Shown here: positions 1 to 6,192 of the stretch, one piece after another
Layout: each line of letters starts with the position of its first letter
How positions within the stretch are numbered: position 1 is the stretch's first letter
DNA from: an uncultured Blastococcus sp.
Lineage (GTDB): Bacteria; Actinomycetota; Actinomycetes; Mycobacteriales; Antricoccaceae
Direction: 5' to 3'
DNA: 7,698 bases
NCBI GenBank assembly: GCA_946221975.1
Contig: CAMIGT010000051.1
Coordinates: 1-7,698, forward strand
The notes under the pieces: generated by a model
Databases searched by the model: none
Seen by the model: the letters and a program-made list of their open reading frames with translations, nothing else
What the model was told of the DNA's origin: nothing
Translations under genes and position numbers: made by a program

Positions 1-1190
1 GACGGATGGAGCCGGAGCGGGTGCGTCGCTTCGTCGAGTTCGTCGCGCAGGTCGTCGACGATCGAGAGGCGGCGTTCGCGCGGACCGCGATCGCCACCGT
101 GGAGCAGTTCCGCCAGGCACGGCGCGGCGGCGAGGTGCGTTCCGAGCTCGGCGATGTCTTCCTCGTGGTGGATGGGATGTCGGTGCTGCGGGCCGACTTC
201 GACGAGCTCGACGAGCGGCTCACCAGGATCGCGGCGCGTGGTCTTGCCTACGGCGTCCATCTCGTGGTCACCGCGCATCGGTGGCTGGACCTGCGACCGG
301 CCTTGCGCGAGCTGGTGACCACCAGGATCGAGCTGCGGCTGGGCGATCCGATCGACTCGCAGATCGACCGAAAAGCGGCCGCCGCGCTCCCGGAGCACTG
401 TCCCGGACGTGGGCTCGCCGCCGACGGCGGGTCGTTGCAGATTGCCGAGCCCGACCTCGCCGCACCGGCGGACGCCGTGCCCGCCCCACCGGTACCGATG
501 CTCCCGCGAAGCGTCGACCCCGCACGCTTGCCATCAGCGGTGCGGGCGGCGGGAGTCTGTCTCGGCGTCGAAGGCACCCGGATGCGCGCGGTGATGGCGG
601 GGGTGAGCGGCCCGTTTCAGCTGGTCCTCGGCGACAGCGGATCGGGCAAGTCCAGTCACCTTCGCGCCGTACTGCACCAGATCCCCGCCGACCACCGCGT
701 CGTGGTTATCGACTATCGACGGTCGATCTCCGAAGCCGAGGGCCGCGCAAACGTCGTGGGGTACGCCGCCGACCCACACCGGTGCGCCGACGTCATCGCC
801 GGACTCGTGGAGGGCCTGGACAAGCGCCGCGCGGCGATGTCAGGGCGCAGCAAGTCTTCCGCAGCGCCAGTGCATCTGCTCGTCGACGACTACGACCTTG
901 TCGCTGCCGGGGCCAACCCGCTCGCGGCCCTCAGTGCGCTGTTGGCCCATGCCCGTGAGGCCGCGCTCTCCGTGCACCTCGCGCGGCGCTGCGCCGGTGC
1001 CTCGCGCGCGCTCCTTGATCCCGTCGTCGGGACGATGCGTGAGCTCGGGGCCGCGGTGACGGTGCTCAGTGGCTCGCCGGACGAGGGACTGGTGTGTGGG
1101 GTCCGACCGTCGCGCCAGCCGATGGGCCGCGGCATCCACGTGGACCGCGACCTCGGCACCGTGCCGATCCAACTTGTCACACAGCCGTAA
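1..1190 (+). CDS. eccC: Type VII (ESX) secretion ATPase EccC, C-terminal part (5' end outside window)
   Basis: This is the C-terminal end of the FtsK/SpoIIIE-type ATPase that powers ESX (type VII) secretion at the cytoplasmic membrane. The frame is open to the left edge, so the ATG at base 6 is probably internal. The first part carries the end of one ATPase domain, with a hydrophobic Walker B-like strand DVFLVVDGM (bases 153-179). A complete last ATPase domain follows. It has a canonical Walker A, GDSGSGKSS (bases 630-656), and a Walker B, LLVDDYD (about 876-896). This tandem of a degenerate and an intact domain, with the VDDYD strand, is characteristic of EccC/EccCb. In the family the last domain binds the signal sequence of secreted substrates; this is family knowledge, not visible here. 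It is not possible to tell whether the gene is a fused EccC or a split EccCb. The stop is TAA at 1188-1190, followed by a 100-base gap before an unrelated metabolic operon. Confidence 0.9.
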   Translation, partial: RMEPERVRRFVEFVAQVVDDREAAFARTAIATVEQFRQARRGGEVRSELGDVFLVVDGMSVLRADFDELDERLTRIAARGLAYGVHLVVTAHRWLDLRPALRELVTTRIELRLGDPIDSQIDRKAAAALPEHCPGRGLAADGGSLQIAEPDLAAPADAVPAPPVPMLPRSVDPARLPSAVRAAGVCLGVEGTRMRAVMAGVSGPFQLVLGDSGSGKSSHLRAVLHQIPADHRVVVIDYRRSISEAEGRANVVGYAADPHRCADVIAGLVEGLDKRRAAMSGRSKSSAAPVHLLVDDYDLVAAGANPLAALSALLAHAREAALSVHLARRCAGASRALLDPVVGTMRELGAAVTVLSGSPDEGLVCGVRPSRQPMGRGIHVDRDLGTVPIQLVTQP

Positions 1191-1205
1191 CGCAGAAACG
1201 CTATT

Positions 1206-1217
1206 CGTCAGGTGACG
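1206..1217. promoter_or_regulatory. Short dyad upstream of the deaminase operon
   Basis: CGTCA and TGACG form perfect 5-bp inverted arms around a GG centre. They lie 74 bases before the deaminase start, inside the only gap (1191-1290) where the operon promoter could sit. The site overlaps a second small dyad, GTGACGCAC (1212-1220). The symmetry and position would suit an operator for a dimeric regulator. I could not find a convincing -35/-10 pair next to it, and arms this short occur by chance in GC-rich DNA. Confidence 0.25.
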
Positions 1218-1274
1218 CACGGCGGCGTGACTGGCAGGGTAGCGAGCAACGACCGGTTGTCCCGGACCGGCGAC

Positions 1275-1286
1275 AGGGGAAGAGGA
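1275..1286 (+). promoter_or_regulatory. Ribosome binding site fixing a TTG start
   Basis: The purine-rich run AGGGGAAGAGGA ends 4 bases before TTG at 1291. There is no ATG or GTG in a suitable place, and the protein similarity to cytosine deaminases begins a few residues downstream. The site therefore supports TTG as the initiation codon. Confidence 0.65.
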
Positions 1287-1290
1287 CGCG

Positions 1291-1773
1291 TTGAACGAGG
1301 ACGACGAGAGGTTCCTTGCGCTGGCGATCGAGCAAGCGCGAATCGGATGGGAGGAGGGTGGGATCCCGATCGGGGCGGCGCTGGTCCACGACGGTGAGGT
1401 CCTCGCGGTGGGGCGCAACCAGCGGGTGCAGAAGGACAGCGCGATCCTGCACGGGGAGACCGACTGTATCGAGAACGCCGGGCGTCTTCCGGCCAGCGTC
1501 TACCGCACCAGCACCCTCTACACGACGTTGTCGCCTTGCCTGATGTGCGCGGGAACCGCGCTCATGTACGAGATCCCCCGGATCGTCGTCGGCGAGAACC
1601 GTACCTTCGAGCAGTCCGAGGAGCTCCTGCGCAGCTACGGGGTCCAGGTCGACGTCGTGGACAACGCGGAGTGCGTGGCCCTCATGCGCGAGATGATCGA
1701 ACAGAAACCGCAGCTGTGGAGCGAAGACATCGGAGTCGACGAGACCGAAGTGACCACCGGCGGCGCGTCATGA
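1291..1773 (+). CDS. Fungal-type (FCY1-like) zinc cytosine deaminase
   Basis: Predicted cytoplasmic zinc-dependent deaminase of the cytidine deaminase-like fold, 160 aa, most likely converting cytosine to uracil and ammonia. Zinc-site motifs are HGE (His54, catalytic Glu56) and PCLMC (Cys83, Cys86). The similarity to yeast Fcy1, recalled from memory, runs beyond these motifs: EGGIPIGAAL, RTSTLYTTLSPC, IPRIVVGEN, and a C-terminal LWSEDIG matching yeast DWFEDIG. That C-terminal lid is typical of the cytosine deaminase branch rather than of TadA or guanine deaminases. It is unrelated to E. coli CodA, which is an amidohydrolase. Two odd points are Leu84, where yeast has Asp in PCDMC, and Ser144, where yeast has Phe in the lid. 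Either could shift substrate choice. The start is TTG with a good ribosome binding site. The stop overlaps the next gene as ATGA, and that gene is a cytosine permease, which supports the assignment. Activity on related aminopyrimidines is possible. Confidence 0.9.
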   Translation: MNEDDERFLALAIEQARIGWEEGGIPIGAALVHDGEVLAVGRNQRVQKDSAILHGETDCIENAGRLPASVYRTSTLYTTLSPCLMCAGTALMYEIPRIVVGENRTFEQSEELLRSYGVQVDVVDNAECVALMREMIEQKPQLWSEDIGVDETEVTTGGAS

Positions 1774-3080
1774 CCGACACCCACCGCTCGGAGCACGACA
1801 GCGACATTCCCGCCACCGCAGCAGAAGCCGAACGACTCGACGCCGACTTCCCGCTCACCCCCGTGCCGAGCTCGGCACGCAAGAGCGGGTTCTCGATCAT
1901 GATCGTGCTGCTCGGCTTCACCGTCTTCACCCCGACGATGGTCGCCGGTGCCGGGCTCGCGGTCTCGTTTACCTGGAGCGACTTCATCGTCGTACTGCTC
2001 GTCGGCTCGCTGCTGCTCGGCGCGTACGTGTGCGTGATCGCGTTCCTCGGTCAACGCACGGGCCTGACGACGGTGATGATGGCGCGGTTCCCACTGGGGT
2101 ACGGCGGATCCAAGCTCGCGTCCATCCTGCTCGGCGGCACCCAGATCGGGTGGTACGGCGTCGTCATCGGCACGATCGGCGACATGATGGCGCAGGCGTT
2201 CGGCTGGGAAAGCTATGCGCCGAAGGCGATCACGATGGTCGTCGTGAGCGCCTTCATGGCCGCGACGGCGTACTTCGGCTACAACGGCATGTACTACGTG
2301 TCACTGGTCGCGACTCCACTCATCCTGATCCTGGCGTTCTGGCTGATGTGGCGCTCGCTCGATCACGTGGGCGGGTTCGGCGGGCTCGCCGATGCCGAGC
2401 CGACGACCTCGATGAGCTTTGCCGCCGCCGTCACGGCGATCGTCGGCACGTTCGTCTCGGCGGGCACGCAGTGCGCCAACTGGACGCGGTTTGCCCGCCG
2501 GCCAAGCGATGCGGTGAGCTCCGCGGCGATCGCGTTCTTCATCGGCAATGGGCTGATGATCCTGTTCGGCGCGATCGGCGCCCTGGCGTACGGCGAGGGC
2601 GACTTCACCGTGCTGCTCTACCAGCTCGGGCTCGTCGGCTGGGGCATCTTCTTCATGTTCGGCAACCTGTGGACGTCCAACGCGGACACGGCGTACGCGT
2701 TCGGAAACGCCGGAGCCGAGCTGTTCAACAAGCCGAAGAAGGGCCCGTTCATCATCGGCGGCGCGGCCATCGGCACGGCTCTGGCCCTGTTCGGGGTGCA
2801 GAACCACCTGATCGACTACCTGATCCTGCTGGGCGTCTTCATCCCGCCGCTCGGCGGTGTGTTGATCGGCGACTGGCTGGCGCGGTGGCGGCACGGGCAG
2901 CCGCCGGTCAGCAGCATCACCACCGCGCTGCGGTGGCAGGGACTGGTCCCGTACGTCGTCGCGAGTGTGCTGGCCTACCTCTCGAGCGAGTACGGATGGG
3001 GGATCGCCCCCGTCAACGGAATCGTCGTCGCCGGCGTACTCGCCTTCTTGTTCGCACGGGGGAGCACGCGTACCCCATAA
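1770..3080 (+). CDS. codB: CodB-type cytosine permease (NCS1 family)
   Basis: Predicted inner-membrane nucleobase:cation symporter of the NCS1 family, 436 aa, importing cytosine or a close relative. The soluble N-terminal tail (about residues 1-38) ends in VPSSARKSG, very like the VPQSARKG of E. coli CodB. About twelve hydrophobic segments follow. Family hallmarks are LLGGTQIGWYG (CodB: LLGGTQVGWFG; Gly122-Gly130), TGLTT before it, SAGTQCANWTRF in the middle, NLWTSNADTAYAFG (CodB: NIWTTNDNALYASG), and IPPLGGVLIGDWL near the end. The start is the ATG overlapping the deaminase stop (ATGA), so translation is probably coupled and expression shared. An open frame extends further upstream inside the deaminase gene but is out of frame with it and has no family similarity, so it was excluded. 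Paired with the deaminase, this gives a cytosine uptake and salvage module. Exact substrate cannot be read from sequence; purines or hydantoins are alternatives within NCS1 but fit less well. Confidence 0.92.
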   Translation: MTDTHRSEHDSDIPATAAEAERLDADFPLTPVPSSARKSGFSIMIVLLGFTVFTPTMVAGAGLAVSFTWSDFIVVLLVGSLLLGAYVCVIAFLGQRTGLTTVMMARFPLGYGGSKLASILLGGTQIGWYGVVIGTIGDMMAQAFGWESYAPKAITMVVVSAFMAATAYFGYNGMYYVSLVATPLILILAFWLMWRSLDHVGGFGGLADAEPTTSMSFAAAVTAIVGTFVSAGTQCANWTRFARRPSDAVSSAAIAFFIGNGLMILFGAIGALAYGEGDFTVLLYQLGLVGWGIFFMFGNLWTSNADTAYAFGNAGAELFNKPKKGPFIIGGAAIGTALALFGVQNHLIDYLILLGVFIPPLGGVLIGDWLARWRHGQPPVSSITTALRWQGLVPYVVASVLAYLSSEYGWGIAPVNGIVVAGVLAFLFARGSTRTP

Positions 3081-3114
3081 TCGAGGCAACCTAGTCACCC
3101 GAGAGGACGCCGTC

Positions 3115-3510
3115 ATGCCCATCGTCGTCGGATTCATCCCCACCAAAGAAGGTCGCGCCGCGCTCGACCGTGCCGTCGAGGAGGCGCAGCTGCGCAACGA
3201 GCGGCTGATCGTCGTGAGCTCCAACAAGGGCGGTGAGAACTTCAGCCGCGACGTCGTGCAGTTCGACGACGAGCTGGAAAAGGTCACCAAGGACCTCGAG
3301 GCGCGCGGCATCGAGTTCGACGTGCACGGCCTGGTGCGCGGCAACGAGCCGGCCGAGGACCTCGTCGAGATCGCCGAGAAGCAGAACGCCAAGCTGATCG
3401 TGATCGGCCTTCGGCGCCGCTCACCCGTCGGCAAGCTGCTGATGGGCTCTAACGCGCAGCGGATCCTGCTCGATGCAAACTGCGACGTCCTCGCCGTCAA
3501 GCCGAGCTAA
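3115..3510 (+). CDS. Single-domain universal stress protein (UspA family)
   Basis: Predicted cytoplasmic UspA-fold protein, 131 aa, one domain. It begins with the usual beta-strand IVVGF and has a helix EGRAALDRAVEEA. It ends with the characteristic nucleotide-loop region IGLRRRSPVGKLLMGSNAQRIL and a last strand CDVLAVKPS. The ATP-binding pattern G-2x-G-9x-G-[ST] is almost kept, but the second glycine is arginine (G-LR-R-9x-GS). This form is seen in other actinobacterial Usps, and nucleotide binding is uncertain. The start is the ATG at 3115, preceded by GAGAGGA (3101-3107) with 7 bases of spacing. The open frame extends further upstream but overlaps codB. The gene lies 34 bases after codB and 10 bases before trpB2 on the same strand, so it is probably co-transcribed. 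Its role is unknown: Usps next to transporters are sometimes thought to modulate them, but that is only an inference here. Confidence 0.92.
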   Translation: MPIVVGFIPTKEGRAALDRAVEEAQLRNERLIVVSSNKGGENFSRDVVQFDDELEKVTKDLEARGIEFDVHGLVRGNEPAEDLVEIAEKQNAKLIVIGLRRRSPVGKLLMGSNAQRILLDANCDVLAVKPS

Positions 3511-3520
3511 GGGCATCCGC

Positions 3521-4876
3521 ATGACCGAGAGCACCCACAAGTACACCCTCGACGAGTCGGAGCTGCCGACGCAGTGGTACAACCTCGTCGCCGACCTGCC
3601 GACGGCTCCGCCGCCGCCGCTGCACCCGGCGACGCACGTGCCGGTCGGCCCGGACGACCTCGCGGCGCTCTTCCCGCCGGAGCTGATCGCGCAGGAGGTC
3701 ACGACCGAGCGGTACGTCGACATCCCCGAGCCGGTGCTCGACGTCTACAAGCAGTGGCGTCCATCGCCCCTCTACCGGGCACATCGGCTGGAGCAGAAGC
3801 TCGGCACGCCGGCCCGCATCTACTACAAGTACGAAGGTGTCTCACCGGCCGGTTCGCACAAGACCAACACGTCGGTGCCGCAGGTCTACTACAACTCGAT
3901 CAACGGAATCACCAAGCTCACCACCGAGACCGGCGCGGGGCAGTGGGGCACCGCATTGTCGTTCGCCTGCTCGCTCTTCGGGGTCGAGTGTGAGGTCTGG
4001 CAGGTCGGCGCCTCGTTTGACAGCAAGCCGGCCCGGCGCGCGCTCATCGAGGTCTTCGGCGGACGCGTGCACCGCTCGCCCTCTGGGCTGACCGAGTTCG
4101 GAAAAGCCTTTGACGATGGGCATCCCGGCTCGCTCGGCATCGCGATCTCCGAGGCGGTGGAAGTTGCCGCCCAGGACGACACGATCAAGTACTCGCTTGG
4201 CTCGGTGCTCAACCACGTGCTGCTGCACCAGACGATCATCGGCGAGGAGGCGGTGCGCCAGCTCGCGAAGGCCGGCGAGTCCGGCGCGGATCTGGTCATC
4301 GGCTGCGCCGGCGGCGGCTCCAACCTCGCGGGCCTGGCCTTCCCGTTCCTGCGCGAGAAGCTCGCGGGCAACCAGGACCCGCGGGTGATCGCGGTAGAAC
4401 CGGCCTCGTGCCCAACCCTCACCCGGGGTGAGTTCCGCTATGACTTCGGCGATACCGCGGGGATGACGCCGTTGATGAAGATGTACACCCTCGGTCACGA
4501 CTTCGTGCCGTCGCCGATTCACGCGGGCGGCCTGCGCTACCACGGCATGGCGCCGCTGGTCTCGCACGTCGTCCACGAGGGCCTGATGGAGGCCGCGGCG
4601 CTTCCGCAGCGCGAGTGCTTCGAGGCGGCGATCGAGTTCGCCCGGACCGAAGGACACGTCCCGGCACCGGAGTCATCGCACGCCCTCGCGCAGGCCCGCC
4701 GAGAAGCGCTGGCGTGCAAGGAATCCGGCGAGGAGAAGGTCATCGTCATCGGGCTGTCCGGGCACGGCTACCTCGAGCTCGGTGCGTACGAGCAGTACCT
4801 CAGCGAGTCACTGAACGACGATCCGCTCAGTGACGACGAGCTGGCCAAGTCGCTGGCCTCTGTCCCGGCGGTCTAG
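3521..4876 (+). CDS. trpB2: TrpB2-type tryptophan synthase beta homologue (PLP enzyme)
   Basis: Predicted cytoplasmic fold-type II PLP enzyme, 451 aa, of the TrpB2 (TrpB-like) branch. The PLP lysine is Lys114 in SPAGSHKTN. The catalytic glutamate is Glu136 in ETGAGQWGTAL. The phosphate-binding glycine loop is GCAGGGSN (residues 261-268). The C-terminal ARTEGHVPAPESSHA and VIGLSGHGYLEL are typical of TrpB2. The N-terminal extension of about 80 residues before RPSPLYRA, and the GQW in place of the usual GQH, also mark TrpB2 rather than TrpB1. TrpB2 enzymes join indole and serine without needing TrpA in some organisms; other members have unproven substrates. No trpA, trpC or other trp gene is nearby. 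Instead the gene sits between uspA (10-base gap, with ribosome binding site TAAGGG overlapping the uspA stop) and a permease (2-base gap). Tryptophan synthesis from salvaged indole, or another beta-replacement on serine, are both possible. Confidence 0.93.
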   Translation: MTESTHKYTLDESELPTQWYNLVADLPTAPPPPLHPATHVPVGPDDLAALFPPELIAQEVTTERYVDIPEPVLDVYKQWRPSPLYRAHRLEQKLGTPARIYYKYEGVSPAGSHKTNTSVPQVYYNSINGITKLTTETGAGQWGTALSFACSLFGVECEVWQVGASFDSKPARRALIEVFGGRVHRSPSGLTEFGKAFDDGHPGSLGIAISEAVEVAAQDDTIKYSLGSVLNHVLLHQTIIGEEAVRQLAKAGESGADLVIGCAGGGSNLAGLAFPFLREKLAGNQDPRVIAVEPASCPTLTRGEFRYDFGDTAGMTPLMKMYTLGHDFVPSPIHAGGLRYHGMAPLVSHVVHEGLMEAAALPQRECFEAAIEFARTEGHVPAPESSHALAQARREALACKESGEEKVIVIGLSGHGYLELGAYEQYLSESLNDDPLSDDELAKSLASVPAV

Positions 4877-4878
4877 AG

Positions 4879-6192
4879 ATGGCGCACACCGACGCTGCCG
4901 GTGTTCCCGCGGACGGGAGCACGAAGCAGACCTCGATGCGCCGCGTCGCGGTCGCGAGCCTCATCGGCACGACGATCGAGTTCTACGACTTCTACGCCTA
5001 CGGCATCGCCGCCGCTCTGGTGCTCAACACCGCGTTCTTCCCGGAGCTGTCGAGTACGGCGGGCACGCTCGCCGCGTTCTCGACGTACGCCGTCGCCTTC
5101 GCGGCCCGTCCGATCGGTGCGATCATCTTCGGGCACTGGGGTGACCGTATTGGGCGTAAGGCCGTGCTGATCGCCTCGCTGCTGACTATGGGCATCGCGA
5201 CGGTGCTGATCGGCCTGCTGCCCGGCTACGAGACGCTCGGCATCTGGGCCGCCGCGATCCTGGTCGTGCTGCGGTTTCTGCAGGGCGTCGGCCTCGGCGG
5301 TGAGTGGGGCGGCGCCGCGCTGCTGGCGACCGAGCACGCGCCCGCGGGCCGCCGCGGCTTCTATGCGATGTTTCCGCAGCTCGGCCCGTCGATCGGCTTC
5401 ATCCTGGCCAACGGGCTGTTTCTGATCGTCCGGCTCAATGTCAGCGAGGAGAACTTCGCCTCGTGGGGCTGGCGGATCCCGTTCATCGCCAGCCTGGCAC
5501 TCGTGGTCGTGGGGCTCTGGGTGCGCGTGACCGTTGCGGAGACGCCGGCGTTCAAGAAGGCCGCGGAGTCCGACACGCTCGCGCGGGTGCCGCTCGTCGA
5601 GCTGCTGAAGAGCGAGTGGAAGCATGTGCTGCTCGGCGCCGGCGTGATGATGCTGCAGTACACGCTCTTCTACACCGCGACGACGTACTGCCTCTCCTAC
5701 GGCACCAAGGTCCTCGGTATCCCGCAGCAGGACATGCTGCTGATGACGCTGCTCGCCGTACTCGCCCTTGCCGCGGGCACGATCGCCAGCGCGGTGCTGT
5801 CGGATCGCTTGGGACGCAAGAAGGTTCTTGTCGCCGGGGCGGCCGCGGGCATCGTCTGGGGGCTGGTGATGTTCCCGCTGATCAACACCGAGATCTACTT
5901 CCTGGTCTGGCTCGCGCTCGCCGGCGCGCTCGGGATCATGGGCGTGACGTTCGGTCCGATGGCGGCCTACCTGCCCGAGCTCTTCCCGACCCGGCTGCGT
6001 TATAGCGGTGCGGGGCTGGCCTACAGCGTCGGCGGGATCCTCGGCGGCTCACTGCCGCCGATCGTCGCGACCTACCTGAACGCCGAGTTCGGCTCCTACA
6101 CGGTCGGTCTCTACATCTCGCTCGTCGGACTCATCTCGCTGGGCTGCACGCTCGCGATCCGCGAGACCAAGGACACCGACATCTCCGTCTGA
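4879..6192 (+). CDS. MHS-family major facilitator permease (metabolite:H+ symporter)
   Basis: Predicted cytoplasmic-membrane transporter, 437 aa, of the metabolite:H+ symporter branch of the major facilitator superfamily (relatives include ShiA, ProP and KgtP). An early segment has SLIGTTIEFYDFYAYG, the usual MHS opening. The loop 2-3 motif is GHWGDRIGRK (residues 85-94), and the GGEWGG signature is at 140-145. A second copy of the loop motif, SDRLGRKKVL, starts the C-terminal half. The last segments carry LPELFPTRLRYSGAG, also standard for MHS. About twelve hydrophobic segments are visible. The start at 4879 lies 2 bases after the trpB2 stop, so translation is probably coupled; an internal ATG at 4936 is the alternative. 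The substrate cannot be predicted; MHS members move carboxylates, amino acids or betaines. Its tight linkage to trpB2 suggests it carries a substrate or product of that enzyme. The 3' end overlaps the opposing gene by 144 bases. Confidence 0.92.
   Translation: MAHTDAAGVPADGSTKQTSMRRVAVASLIGTTIEFYDFYAYGIAAALVLNTAFFPELSSTAGTLAAFSTYAVAFAARPIGAIIFGHWGDRIGRKAVLIASLLTMGIATVLIGLLPGYETLGIWAAAILVVLRFLQGVGLGGEWGGAALLATEHAPAGRRGFYAMFPQLGPSIGFILANGLFLIVRLNVSEENFASWGWRIPFIASLALVVVGLWVRVTVAETPAFKKAAESDTLARVPLVELLKSEWKHVLLGAGVMMLQYTLFYTATTYCLSYGTKVLGIPQQDMLLMTLLAVLALAAGTIASAVLSDRLGRKKVLVAGAAAGIVWGLVMFPLINTEIYFLVWLALAGALGIMGVTFGPMAAYLPELFPTRLRYSGAGLAYSVGGILGGSLPPIVATYLNAEFGSYTVGLYISLVGLISLGCTLAIRETKDTDISV

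Noticed and set aside
1253..1270. Possible terminator hairpin CCGGT/ACCGG after eccC.
   Set aside because: Only 5 bp of stem with an 8-base loop and no T-run, and it sits just before the ribosome binding site of the next gene. Too weak to call.
1536..1769. Upstream extension of the codB reading frame within the deaminase gene.
   Set aside because: The extension reads as Arg-rich shadow sequence in another frame of the deaminase. CodB similarity begins only after the ATG at 1770.
2301..3500. Long minus-strand open frame of 399 codons across codB and uspA.
   Set aside because: It is antisense to two genes with clear family motifs, spans their boundary, and its composition (rich in Arg, Gln, Asp, with no recognisable motif) is that of a GC-driven shadow frame.
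3473..3520. Upstream ATG at 3473 as the trpB2 start.
   Set aside because: It would overlap the uspA gene by 38 bases. The ATG at 3521 has a TAAGGG site 7 bases upstream and fits the family N-terminus better.
3842..4657. Minus-strand open frame of 271 codons inside trpB2.
   Set aside because: It lies fully antisense to a strongly conserved PLP enzyme and shows no domain, only low-complexity charged sequence.
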